Below, piece after piece: positions 1 through 8,985 of a DNA stretch of 64,000 nt. The notes under the pieces are model-generated. The model was not told the DNA's origin. It did not search any database and worked only from the letters and a program-made list of their open reading frames with translations. Source of the DNA: JAIBJN01 sp963839745. Its GTDB lineage: Bacteria > Actinomycetota > Thermoleophilia > Gaiellales > Gaiellaceae. Location: NCBI GenBank assembly GCA_963839745.1, contig CAWIWC010000015.1, positions 62,001 to 126,000 on the forward strand, written 5' to 3'. Both the position numbers and the translations under genes were made by a program. The stretch's first letter is position 1. Each line of letters opens with the position of its first letter.

Positions 1-661
1 ACCTGACCAGCCAGGTGAGGATGAGCAGAACGGGAATGGTGATCAGGATGACCACCAGCTGGTTCCACCGCACCGAGATATCGCCGATGGTGAACGCCGC
101 GCCCGACTGAATCAGATCCGAGGCGCTGTAGAAGCGCACGCCGTAGAAGTAGAGGGCGATGTTCGAGACGATGAACGACATCCCCACCGCGGTGATGAGC
201 ATCGTGAGGCGCGGCTGGTCCCGCAGACGCCGGTAGGCGAGAAACTCGATCGTGAAGTTCAGGCTCGCCGCAAAGGCCGCCGCCAGCACCAGCGTCAGGG
301 CAAGCCCACCGATCAGCGCGATCGTCGCGGTGTTTCCCGTCAGGTTGAGCAGATTGATCGAGATCGAGTACGCAACGAGGCCCGAGAGGGCGAAGACGTC
401 GCCGTGCGCGAAGTTGATCAGCTGGAGGATTCCGTAGACGAGCGTGTACCCCAGCGCCACGAGCGCGTAGACACATCCCGTGGTGAGCCCGATGAGCGAG
501 ATCTCGATGAAGAGCTCCGGGTTCGAGATGAAGTTCCGAAGAAGCCAGGCGGCGATCAGAGCCAAGAAGAAGAGTCCGATGATCGAGGTCGTGCTCGGCC
601 CTCGCCGCCTGCCGAGCGCTCCGCGGGGCGATGGCCGTTCCGGTTGCGCCTCGACTGTCAT
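1..661 (-). CDS. livH: Branched-chain amino-acid ABC transporter permease LivH (3' end beyond window)
   Basis: Inner-membrane permease of the LivHMGF-type importer for leucine, isoleucine and valine. The ATG at 661 opens a 220-codon partial frame that runs off the window edge. About six hydrophobic segments are visible, and the family hallmark GYTLVYGILQLINFAHGD lies near residues 70-88. A roughly 25-residue Arg/Pro-rich cytoplasmic N-terminus precedes the first membrane helix. It follows the binding-protein gene livK, 66 bp upstream on the same strand, with a strong hairpin between them. The remaining permease and ATPase genes would lie beyond position 1. The LivH class is clear; the exact substrate is inferred. 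Confidence 0.93.
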   Translation of the reverse strand, partial: MTVEAQPERPSPRGALGRRRGPSTTSIIGLFFLALIAAWLLRNFISNPELFIEISLIGLTTGCVYALVALGYTLVYGILQLINFAHGDVFALSGLVAYSISINLLNLTGNTATIALIGGLALTLVLAAAFAASLNFTIEFLAYRRLRDQPRLTMLITAVGMSFIVSNIALYFYGVRFYSASDLIQSGAAFTIGDISVRWNQLVVILITIPVLLILTWLVR

Positions 662-682
662 CTCACCTCGTTCTCGTAGGGC

Positions 683-712
683 CTCGGGGGAGGGCCGAGG
701 CCCTCCCCCGAG
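683..712 (-). promoter_or_regulatory. Intercistronic 13-bp hairpin between livK and livH
   Basis: A perfect 13-bp inverted repeat (683-695 with 700-712) closes a 4-base loop. No T-run follows on the minus strand, so it looks less like a full terminator than like an mRNA-stabilising or attenuating hairpin. Such a structure would let the binding protein be made in excess over the permease, a common arrangement in ABC importer operons. Confidence 0.6.
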
Positions 713-727
713 CCGTCTTAGTCGGTG

Positions 728-2125
728 CTATTCAAGACCAAGTGCAGCGTCGACCGTCTCCTGCGCCGGCGCGATGGTCTCCAATGGTTCGATCTCCTCC
801 GCGCCCACGCCGATGCTGATGTTGACGATGTCGCCGGTCGCGATGGGGTCGCCCTCGGGGCTGAATGTGAAGTCACCGAGGAAGCACCCCTGGCAGTCCG
901 TCGCGAACATCTGCTCGATCACGCTCTCCCGGGTTCCGTCCGAGGCCGCGATCGCTTCCAGGAGGACCTGGGCGGCCTGCGCCCCGTAGATCGAGTACGG
1001 GTCGACGGGCTCGCCGCCGAGCGTCTCCTCGAAGGTCGTGACGAACTCCTGGGCCGCCTCGGACGAGAACTCGTCGACCGGGAGACCGGCGACCGAGAAG
1101 TAGGCGTCGCGCGTGTTCTCGACACCCGACTCGTCGATCGTCGACTGCTGGTAGAAGCCGTCCGGCATGAACAGCTTGACGTCGCCGTCGTTCGGGCCGA
1201 GCACCTTCACCTTGTCCTTGATGAGCTGGGCGCCGTTCTCGTCGGTCAGGCCGCCGAGGAACAGAGCGTCAGCTCCCGACTCCTTGACCTGGTTCATGAG
1301 CGCCTCGTAGTTCGAGGCCTTCAGATCCCACGCCTCGAAGCCGACGACCTCGATGCCGAGGAACTCCGCCGCGTCGCGCGTGTTCGAGGCGACGCCGAGG
1401 CCGTACGCCTGCTCGTCGTTGAGGAGGTACAGCTTCGTGACCCCCTGCTCCTGCATGAACTCGGCCACGGCCGCGCCCTGGTAGGCATCGTTGGCCACGA
1501 CCCGCGCGTAGTTGCGGACGCCGGTCGGGTAGTACTTGTCCGGCTCGTCCTCCGCGCAGGAAGGGGCGGACGCAGTTAGGCAGACGTACGTGTTCGCCGG
1601 CGAGACCATCGCCATGGCGCCGCCCGGCGCCTGATTCAAGATCGGGATGATGATCGCGGCGCAGCCCGAGTTGAACGTGCCGATCAGGCCGAGCATGCTC
1701 GGCTCCGCCGCGTAGGAGTTCCCGTTCGAGCTGCACTTGGCCGAATCCCACGAGGCGGCCTGGGCCGTCGCGTCGTCGCACGACTGGTAGCCGATGTTGA
1801 TGTTCCCGGCCTTCCAGTTGATCGAGTCGAGGTACTGCCGGACCGCCCCGCTGACCTGCAGCGACTGGGTTCGCGAGGATCCCTGCAGCGGCATGTCGGT
1901 CGCGATGATGGCCTGCGGATCCCCTTCTCCCTCGTACTCGATGTCGGTGCACGATGCCGACGGCAGCGGCGTGACCGGCGGCAGATCCACGGCCTCCCCG
2001 CCGTCGCCGCCGCCCGTCTCAGCCGGGCCCGCGTCGTCGTCATCGTCGCCGCCGCAGCCCACCGCTGCGAAGGCGACCACGCCGATCAGGAGCACGAGTA
2101 ACGCCAAAATCGTCCTTCGTTTCAC
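728..2125 (-). CDS. livK: Branched-chain amino-acid ABC transporter substrate-binding lipoprotein
   Basis: Extracytoplasmic solute-binding protein of the Leu/Ile/Val (Peripla_BP_6) family, 465 residues. The N-terminus has basic residues, a hydrophobic stretch and a lipobox ending at Cys24 (AAVGC), followed by Gly/Asp-rich linker sequence typical of actinobacterial lipoproteins. The body has the two-lobe binding-fold pattern, including the segment beginning MPLQGSSR and the GADALFLGG strand. A GAGGAGGAG ribosome-binding site stands just upstream of the ATG. It heads the liv operon with livH. The ligand class is inferred from family and neighbour. Confidence 0.93.
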   Translation of the reverse strand: MKRRTILALLVLLIGVVAFAAVGCGGDDDDDAGPAETGGGDGGEAVDLPPVTPLPSASCTDIEYEGEGDPQAIIATDMPLQGSSRTQSLQVSGAVRQYLDSINWKAGNINIGYQSCDDATAQAASWDSAKCSSNGNSYAAEPSMLGLIGTFNSGCAAIIIPILNQAPGGAMAMVSPANTYVCLTASAPSCAEDEPDKYYPTGVRNYARVVANDAYQGAAVAEFMQEQGVTKLYLLNDEQAYGLGVASNTRDAAEFLGIEVVGFEAWDLKASNYEALMNQVKESGADALFLGGLTDENGAQLIKDKVKVLGPNDGDVKLFMPDGFYQQSTIDESGVENTRDAYFSVAGLPVDEFSSEAAQEFVTTFEETLGGEPVDPYSIYGAQAAQVLLEAIAASDGTRESVIEQMFATDCQGCFLGDFTFSPEGDPIATGDIVNISIGVGAEEIEPLETIAPAQETVDAALGLE

Positions 2126-2193
2126 TACTCCTCCTCTTCGCCCGATTCCTATTTCGGCGCCAGCACCCGGCGAGCACCGTGTAGAAGTGCCCG

Positions 2194-2223
2194 ATTATGA
2201 CCCCGGGTTCCGCGCCCTTGCAA
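2194..2223 (-). promoter_or_regulatory. Predicted livK promoter
   Basis: On the minus strand TTGCAA (2223-2218) is followed after 18 bp by CATAAT (2199-2194). This is a reasonable housekeeping-sigma promoter about 70 bp upstream of the livK start. It is read by eye and has not been tested. Confidence 0.45.
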
Positions 2224-2257
2224 CCCCCTCCGGTTACGATGCGCCGCAGTGGAGCAC

Positions 2258-2342
2258 GCCGAAGTGGCGGAACTGGTAGACGCGCTGGACTCAAAATCCA
2301 GTGGGGCCTGGCCCCGTGCGGGTTCGATCCCCGCCTTCGGCA
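2258..2342 (+). tRNA. tRNA-Leu (anticodon CAA)
   Basis: An 85-nt tRNA with a 7-bp acceptor stem (GCCGAAG/CTTCGGC), a long class-II variable arm as expected for leucine, and a T-arm containing GGTTCGATCC. The anticodon loop CTCAAAA gives anticodon CAA, reading UUG. The 3' CCA is not encoded: the discriminator A is followed by TCA. Confidence 0.95.
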
Positions 2343-2432
2343 TCAGCTCACCTCTCCTCGCGCCCGCCTGGTTGACATCGTTCCGTGCGGGTACGTCACC
2401 AAAGACGTTCGAGCCTCGCCGAAGTTAGAACC

Positions 2433-3482
2433 GTGGCGAAACGCGTTGCGCTGCTCACCGGAGGAGGAGACTGCCCGGGGCTGAACGCCGTCATCCGGGC
2501 GGTGACCCGACGGTCGCTCGACCGGGGCCACGAAGTCATCGGCGTGCGCGGCGGCTGGCGCGGGCTCGTGGACGGGGCCTTCGAGGAGCTCGACTACCGC
2601 TCCATCTCGGGGATCCTGCCCCGCGGCGGGACGATCATCGGCACGACGCGCACGAACCCGTACAAGGTCGACGGCGGCGTCGAGCGCGTGCTCGCCCACT
2701 CCGAGTCCGAGAGGCTGGACGCGCTCGTCGCGATCGGGGGCGAGGACACGCTGGGCGTCGCGGCGCGACTCCACGACGAGCACGGCTACCCGGTGGTCGG
2801 CGTCCCCAAGACGATCGACAACGACCTGTCCGCAACGGATTACACGTTCGGGTTCGACACGGCCGTGACGATCGCCACCGAGGCGATCGACCGGCTGCAC
2901 ACGACCGCGGAGTCCCACAACCGCGTCATGGTCGTCGAGGTCATGGGCCGGCACACCGGCTGGATCGCCGTCATGAGCGGGATCGCGGGCGGCGCGGACG
3001 TGATCCTGATCCCTGAGGATCCGGTCACGGTCGAGGACGCCTGCGACGACCTGCGGCACCGCCACGAGCGCGGCAAGGACTTCTCCATCGTCGTCGTGAG
3101 CGAGGGCTACGAGCTCACCTACTCCTCGGGCGAGAAGCAGCAGATCGCCCAGGAGCCGTCCCCGCTAGACCAGTTCGGCCACGTCCGCCTGGGGGGTGTC
3201 GGAGACGCGCTGGCCCGCGAGATCGAGGAGCGGACGGGCTACGAGACACGGGTGACGGTCCTCGGTCACGTCCAGCGGGGCGGAACGCCCACCCCGCGCG
3301 ACCGCGTGCTGGCCACCCGCTTCGGCCTCAAGGCCGCCGACCTCGTCGACCAGGGCCACTGGGGCGTCATGGCCGCCCTCCAGGGCGACGCAATCGTCGA
3401 GGTCCCGCTGCGCGACGCCGTCGCCGAGCTGAAGACCGTGCCCAGGGAGTTCTCCGAGGTGGCGCGGGCGTTCTTCGGGTAG
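2433..3482 (+). CDS. pfkA: 6-phosphofructokinase, predicted pyrophosphate-dependent type
   Basis: Phosphorylates fructose-6-phosphate in glycolysis. The GTG at 2433 is chosen because it puts the first strand directly at the N-terminus (AKRVALLTGGGDCPG); an upstream in-frame ATG would add unconserved residues. The protein has 349 residues. Family motifs are GGGDCPG (10-16), PKTIDND (125-131) and MGRHTGW. The phosphoryl-donor position reads GGED, with Asp105, and Lys126 sits in PKTIDND. ATP-dependent enzymes such as E. coli PfkA carry Gly at both places, while PPi-dependent actinobacterial enzymes carry Asp and Lys. PPi dependence is therefore inferred from these two residues. It lies downstream of tRNA-Leu, convergent with the DeoC/ALDH operon. 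Confidence 0.93.
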   Translation: MAKRVALLTGGGDCPGLNAVIRAVTRRSLDRGHEVIGVRGGWRGLVDGAFEELDYRSISGILPRGGTIIGTTRTNPYKVDGGVERVLAHSESERLDALVAIGGEDTLGVAARLHDEHGYPVVGVPKTIDNDLSATDYTFGFDTAVTIATEAIDRLHTTAESHNRVMVVEVMGRHTGWIAVMSGIAGGADVILIPEDPVTVEDACDDLRHRHERGKDFSIVVVSEGYELTYSSGEKQQIAQEPSPLDQFGHVRLGGVGDALAREIEERTGYETRVTVLGHVQRGGTPTPRDRVLATRFGLKAADLVDQGHWGVMAALQGDAIVEVPLRDAVAELKTVPREFSEVARAFFG

Positions 3483-3648
3483 GCGTGGGCCGGCGGAGCG
3501 CCCGCGCAGCCGCGTTCGTCGCGTTCCGCGCAAGACTCGGCACAAAGCGCGCCGTCGAAGCGCGGCCGCCGCTCCGGTGCCGCAGGCGGCGCGGGCACGA
3601 TGCCCGGCCCGTCGCCGTCCCCGGCCAGCGGGTCACGGGCGGGGCTCG

Positions 3649-4260
3649 CTAGCGCCGAGCTTCTGGGCCACGGACGAGCTCCTCGAGGACCGCACCGAAC
3701 TCCGGCTCCCGCGCGAGCCCGTGGACGAGAATCGCGTCGACCCCCGCCCGCTCCAACGCGAGCACCTGCTCGCGCGACTCGACCCAGGCCTCGGAGACGA
3801 CGAGCTTGCCGGCGGGCACGTCGGCGAGCAGGTCGAGCGTTCGCTCCAGATCCTCCTCGTCCTCGTCGAGCCCGGCCTCCGAGATGAGGACGATCTCCGG
3901 ATCGACCCGCTCCAGCGCCTCCTCCAGGTCCTCCTCCTCCCGGACCTCGACGGCGCAGTCGAGCTCGAGATCGTACGCGGCCGCATAGAGCCGCTCGAGC
4001 TTGCCCTCGCCCTCGGCCGCGCGAAACTCGATCACGACAGCATCGGCCCCGGCCTCGGCCACCGCGGCGGGATTCCCGTCGCGCGCCAGGATCGGCAGGC
4101 CCGTGCCCGCACGGGCGCGCTCGACGTCCCCAGCGTGGACGGCGATCCCCTCGGCGCCCGCCTTCTCGGCCAGCGCCGCGAGGCTTTCGACATCGCCTTC
4201 GAGGACGGGGATGACCGAGATCCCATCGCCTTCGGAGATCGCCTGGCTGAAGCGGCTCAC
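3649..4260 (-). CDS. Degenerate indole-3-glycerol-phosphate-synthase-like TIM-barrel protein
   Basis: A 203-residue protein (GTG start) resembling TrpC/IGPS: VEVREEEDLEEALE matches the VEVHDEEEL segment, and GKLVVSEAWVESREQV followed by GVDAILVHG matches the ADRLVVSESGI...GADAVLVG segment. It is about 55 residues shorter than a normal IGPS. The position of the catalytic lysine in the LRKDF motif reads PILARDGN, and the NNRDL asparagine region reads SEAGL, so IGPS activity is unlikely. The start overlaps the deoC-like stop by 4 bases (GTGA), making it the last gene of the DeoC/ALDH operon. No trp genes are nearby. Its function is unknown; it may be a pseudoenzyme or bind another phosphosugar. 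Confidence 0.7.
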   Translation of the reverse strand: MSRFSQAISEGDGISVIPVLEGDVESLAALAEKAGAEGIAVHAGDVERARAGTGLPILARDGNPAAVAEAGADAVVIEFRAAEGEGKLERLYAAAYDLELDCAVEVREEEDLEEALERVDPEIVLISEAGLDEDEEDLERTLDLLADVPAGKLVVSEAWVESREQVLALERAGVDAILVHGLAREPEFGAVLEELVRGPEARR

Positions 4261-4946
4261 GCGGGGACACCCATCACGTCGACGGCGTGAGGAGTCCCGA
4301 TCCGGCCGGCGCCCGCGGCAATCAGCTCGTCCACCTCAACCGCGGTCACGACGACGCCCGAAGCCTTGACGCCGATTCGCTCGGAGAGATGCTCGCGCAG
4401 AAGCTCGACCGCGGAGAGCGTCGAAGCCTCGCTCGCAGCGCCGACGGACGTGGAGACGAAGTCGACCCCGACCCCCTCGACGATCGAGCAAGCGAGCTGC
4501 GTCCGCTTGGAGCCGAGCCGCTCGCAGTCGAGCACGACCTTGACGAGCGTCTGGCCGCGGCCGGTGTTGACGCCGTGCATTGCGACGGCGTGCGCGACCG
4601 CGGCGAGCTCGTCGCGGACGAGCCGGAAGTCGCCGGCGAGCATCGCCTCGGTGTTCATCACGACCTCGAGCTCGTGCGAGCCGTCGGCGACGCAGTGCTC
4701 GGCGTCCGCGAGCTTGGCGCGCGGCTCGTCGGCACCCTGCGGATAGCCGACTACGCCGGTCACCTTGACGTCGCATCCCCGCAGGCACTCGACGGCGAAC
4801 GCGACCGATTCGGAAAGGACGCAGACCGACGCGAAGTGGTGTTCTCGAGCCTCGTCGCAGAGGCGTGCGATCACCTCGTCGGAGGCGTCCCGGTCCAGCA
4901 GCGTGTGGTCGATGGTCTTGGCGAGCTCTGCGAGCCGACGTGCCAT
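4257..4946 (-). CDS. DeoC-like aldolase paralogue lacking the Schiff-base lysine
   Basis: A 229-residue member of the DeoC/DERA family starting at MARRLAELAKTIDHTLL. It keeps the family pattern TIDHTLL, GYPQGA, LVKVVLDCERL and GVKASG (Lys194). The segment normally reading F-I-K-T-S-T-G is F163-V-S-T-S-V-G here, so the Schiff-base lysine is Ser165. The catalytic Asp of the EIDMVIN strand is Glu94. A standard retro-aldol reaction is therefore doubtful. The intact DeoC lies at the head of the same operon. Its stop overlaps the next gene by 4 bases, and 25 bp separate it from the upstream gene. It may be a regulatory or structural subunit, or a changed-specificity enzyme. Confidence 0.85.
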   Translation of the reverse strand: MARRLAELAKTIDHTLLDRDASDEVIARLCDEAREHHFASVCVLSESVAFAVECLRGCDVKVTGVVGYPQGADEPRAKLADAEHCVADGSHELEVVMNTEAMLAGDFRLVRDELAAVAHAVAMHGVNTGRGQTLVKVVLDCERLGSKRTQLACSIVEGVGVDFVSTSVGAASEASTLSAVELLREHLSERIGVKASGVVVTAVEVDELIAAGAGRIGTPHAVDVMGVPA

Positions 4947-4971
4947 GAGTCTCGAAACCCTAGTGCAGCAG

Positions 4972-5762
4972 CTAGACGCCGATGGGATGCCAGACGGTCT
5001 TGAGCTCGAGAAACGACGCTGCGTGCCACGGCGACTGCCCGTCGCCGTTGCGCACGATCCGCTTGACGTTCTCGGCGGCCACGCGTTCGAGCTCCTCGAC
5101 GTCGTCCTCCGCGCCCGCGAGATCGAGCGCGTTGACGTCCATGTGCGACGCGAGCACGGGCGCAAGCTCGCGCTTGCGGCCCGTGACGACGTTGACGACC
5201 CCGCCGGGTACGTCCGAGGTCGCCAGGACCTCGGCCAGCGTCACCGCCGCGAGCGGGCGGCGCTCGGAAGCGATCACCACGGAGACGTTCCCGCCGACGA
5301 TCGCGGGCGCCAGCCGCGAGACCAGGCCCGCGAGCGGCGGCTCCTCGGGCGCGACGATGCCGACGACGCCCGTCGGCTCGGGGATGGTGAAGTTGAAGTA
5401 CGGCCCGGCCACGGGGTTCGAGGTCCCGAGCACCTGGGCGAGCTTGTCGGCCCAGCCCGCGTACCAGACCCAGCGATCGACGGCGGCGTCGACCTCCTCG
5501 TCGCTCCCGGTCAGCTCCGCGAACTCGGCGCGCCGGCCCTCCATCATCTCCGCGACCCTGTAGAGAACCTGGCCGCGGTTGTACGCGGTCATGCCCGCCC
5601 ACTTGGAGAAGGCCCCGCGCGCCGCTCTCACGGCGTCGCGGACGTCCTTGCGCGAGCCGAGCGCGACGTTGGCTCCCTCGACCTCGTAGGTGCGGCCCGA
5701 CTCCGAGCGCGGGAAGGCGCCGCCCATGTAGAGCTTGTAGGTCTTCTTGACGGGCAGCCGGC

Positions 5763-5766
<4 letters not shown>
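4972..5766 (-). CDS. Stand-alone ALDH16-type C-terminal (non-catalytic) aldehyde dehydrogenase domain
   Basis: A 264-residue ALDH-superfamily protein, about half the usual length, with a GTG start overlapping the upstream ALDH stop (GTGA). It has the N-terminal ALDH-like elements (YKLYMGGAFPRSESG, WVWYAGWADK, PTGVVGIVAPEEPPL, PGGVVNVVTG) but stops before the region that carries the catalytic glutamate and cysteine. The PWNFP and VLKPAE cofactor motifs are replaced by APEEPP and VIASERR. The pattern, including the end LKTVWHPIGV, resembles as I recall it the truncated second domain of ALDH16 proteins. I infer a split ALDH16 pair with the preceding gene, the partner domain probably serving assembly. 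Confidence 0.8.
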
Positions 5767-7243
<1,477 letters not shown>

Positions 7244-7244
<1 letters not shown>

Positions 7245-8182
7245 CAGTCGACGGTGAAGTAGTCCGGGCTCTGGTAGCGGCCCGTCTTCTCCTTGCGGAT
7301 CTGCATGAGCACGTCGTTCAGGAGCGACGAGGCGCCGAAGCGGAAGAGGTCGGGCGTGAGCCACTCGGGCCCGAGCGTCTCGTTCAGCATCACGAGGTAC
7401 TGGACCGCCTGCTTCGAGTTGCGGATGCCGCCCGCGGGCTTCATCCCGATCTTCTTGCCGGTCTCCTCGTAGACGTCGCGGATCGCCTCGAGCATCACGA
7501 GCGTCACCGGAAGCGTCGCGGCGGGCTGGATCTTCCCCGTCGAGGTCTTGATGAAGTCGGCGCCGCCGGCGATCGCCAGCAGGCTCGCTCGACGCACGTT
7601 GTCGTAGGTGCCGAGCTCGCCGGTCTCGAGGATCACCTTGAGGTGCGCCCGCCCGCTGACCTCCTTCACGCGCCTGACCTCGTCGTAGACCTTCGCGTAG
7701 TGGCCGGAGAGAAACGCGCCGCGGTCGATGACCATGTCGATCTCGTCCGCGCCGGACTCGGCCACGCGCGCAGCCTCCTCCACCTTGAGCTCGGTCGGCA
7801 CCTGCCCCGAGGGGAACGCGGTCGCCACGGAAGCGACCTTGACGCCGCTTCCCTCGAGCCGCTCGAGCGCGTGCGGGACGAGGCTCGGGTAGATGCAGAC
7901 GGCGGCGACCGGAGGAACGGTCAGGTCGGCAGGGTCGGGCCGCATGGCCTTGGAGCACAGCGCGGCGATCTTCCCGGGCGTGTCCGCGCCCTCGAGCGTC
8001 GTCAGATCCATCATGCGCACGGCGAGGTCGAGCGCGAAGACCTTCGAGTCGCGCTTGATCGAGCGCTTCGCGAGCGTGGCCGCGCGCTCCTCGACCGCCA
8101 CCTGGTCGATGGAGCCGATGCGCGGAAGTCGCGGTTCGAGCGGGAGCTCGAACCCGCTCGGCAAGGCGGGTGCCTGCGCCAT
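7244..8182 (-). CDS. deoC: Deoxyribose-phosphate aldolase
   Basis: Cleaves 2-deoxyribose-5-phosphate to glyceraldehyde-3-phosphate and acetaldehyde in deoxynucleoside catabolism. The protein has 312 residues from the ATG at 8182, the longer DERA type. All catalytic positions are present: Asp149 in DEIDMVID, the Schiff-base Lys212 in DFIKTSTGK and Lys248 in GMKPAGGI. It is first in a five-gene operon (deoC, ALDH, ALDH16-like domain, DeoC-like, IGPS-like) joined mostly by 4-base overlaps. A TACACT -10 box ends 7 bp before the ATG, suggesting a leaderless transcript. A longer in-frame extension upstream has no family similarity and was rejected. Confidence 0.95.
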
Positions 8183-8189
8183 TGCGACA

Positions 8190-8195
8190 AGTGTA
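8190..8195 (-). promoter_or_regulatory. Leaderless-type -10 box of the deoC operon
   Basis: TACACT on the minus strand, 7 bp before the deoC ATG. That spacing would put transcription start at or next to the start codon. There is no Shine-Dalgarno sequence in the gap. The same spacing recurs before several other operon heads in this window. Confidence 0.45.
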
Positions 8196-8257
8196 GCCCG
8201 CGCCGATCCTCGCCCCGGTCGCTCACCTCCGACGCGATCCGTGCCGATAAACGGAGC

Positions 8258-8359
8258 ATGAAGCGCACGATGAGCACGAAGACGGCCCTCGTCGGCCTCG
8301 CTGCATCTCTCGCCGGGTTCGCGGTCGCCTCGGTCGCGTACTTCGGCCACCGCCGCTAA
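8258..8359 (+). CDS. Small hydrophobic peptide (33 aa), hypothetical
   Basis: A 33-residue open frame, basic at the N-terminus (MKRTMSTK), with one hydrophobic helix (ALVGLAASLAGFAVASVAYF) and ending HRR. A possible ribosome-binding site (CGGAG) lies just ahead of the ATG. It sits between the divergent deoC operon and the downstream lysE-like gene. It would be a single-pass membrane peptide if made. I recognise no family, and the short length means it could be chance. Confidence 0.35.
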   Translation: MKRTMSTKTALVGLAASLAGFAVASVAYFGHRR

Positions 8360-8379
8360 GGCGCCCGCACGGCCGATCG

Positions 8380-8385
8380 TAGGAT
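8380..8385 (+). promoter_or_regulatory. Leaderless-type -10 box of the lysE-like gene
   Basis: TAGGAT ends 6 bp before the GTG start at 8392 and no ribosome-binding site intervenes. The spacing fits a leaderless mRNA. Confidence 0.4.
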
Positions 8386-8391
8386 GCGGCT

Positions 8392-8985
8392 GTGCTCTGG
8401 ACCTTCGTCCCCGTGGCCGTCCTCCTCAGCCTGACGCCGGGCCCCGGAATGGCGCTCGTCGTCCGGAACGCGGCGGTCGGAGGCACGGGAGCGGCAGCGC
8501 GGACCACGGTCGGCAGCTCGATCGGCGTCGGCGCCTGGGCCGTCCTCTCGGCGCTCGGGGTCTCGGCGCTCATCGCCGCGTCCGAGATGGCTTTCGTCGG
8601 CTTGAAGATTGCGGGGGTCGTCGTCCTCGTCTGGTTCGGCGTCCAGGCGCTCCGTGGGAGCGGTGACGCCACCGCCGCGGGCGATCCGGCCAGGCGCGAC
8701 TTCGCGAGCGGGCTGCTCACTGCCCTCGCCAATCCGAAGCTCGCGGTGTTCTTCCTCGCCCTGTTCCCGCAGTTCATCCCGGACGGTGCGCCGGTGCTTC
8801 CCTACGCGCTCGCCATGGCTGCGATCCTCGTCGTAGCCGATTTCGTCTGCTACGTCTCGCTCGGCGCCGCCGTGGCCCGGGCCTCGCGCTCGCTCGCGCG
8901 CAGCCGGCTCGCCCGGCGGATCGAGCAGCTCACCGGCGCGGTCCTCCTCGCCCTCGCGGGCCGCCTGGCCTACGAGACCCGTTAG
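8392..8985 (+). CDS. LysE/RhtB-family amino-acid exporter
   Basis: Inner-membrane exporter of the LysE/RhtB family, 197 residues with a GTG start. The family signature LSLTPGPGMALVVRNA is at residues 11-26, and hydrophobic segments account for about six membrane helices. The central part has FASGLLTALANPKLAVFFLALFPQF split over two helices, typical of RhtB-like proteins. The last 4 bases overlap the convergent peptidase gene tail to tail. The exported substrate cannot be told from sequence. Confidence 0.9.
   Translation: MLWTFVPVAVLLSLTPGPGMALVVRNAAVGGTGAAARTTVGSSIGVGAWAVLSALGVSALIAASEMAFVGLKIAGVVVLVWFGVQALRGSGDATAAGDPARRDFASGLLTALANPKLAVFFLALFPQFIPDGAPVLPYALAMAAILVVADFVCYVSLGAAVARASRSLARSRLARRIEQLTGAVLLALAGRLAYETR

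Noticed and set aside
3483..3648. A gene or terminator between pfkA and the IGPS-like gene
   Set aside because: The 166-bp convergent gap is GC-rich but I found no convincing hairpin or coding frame.
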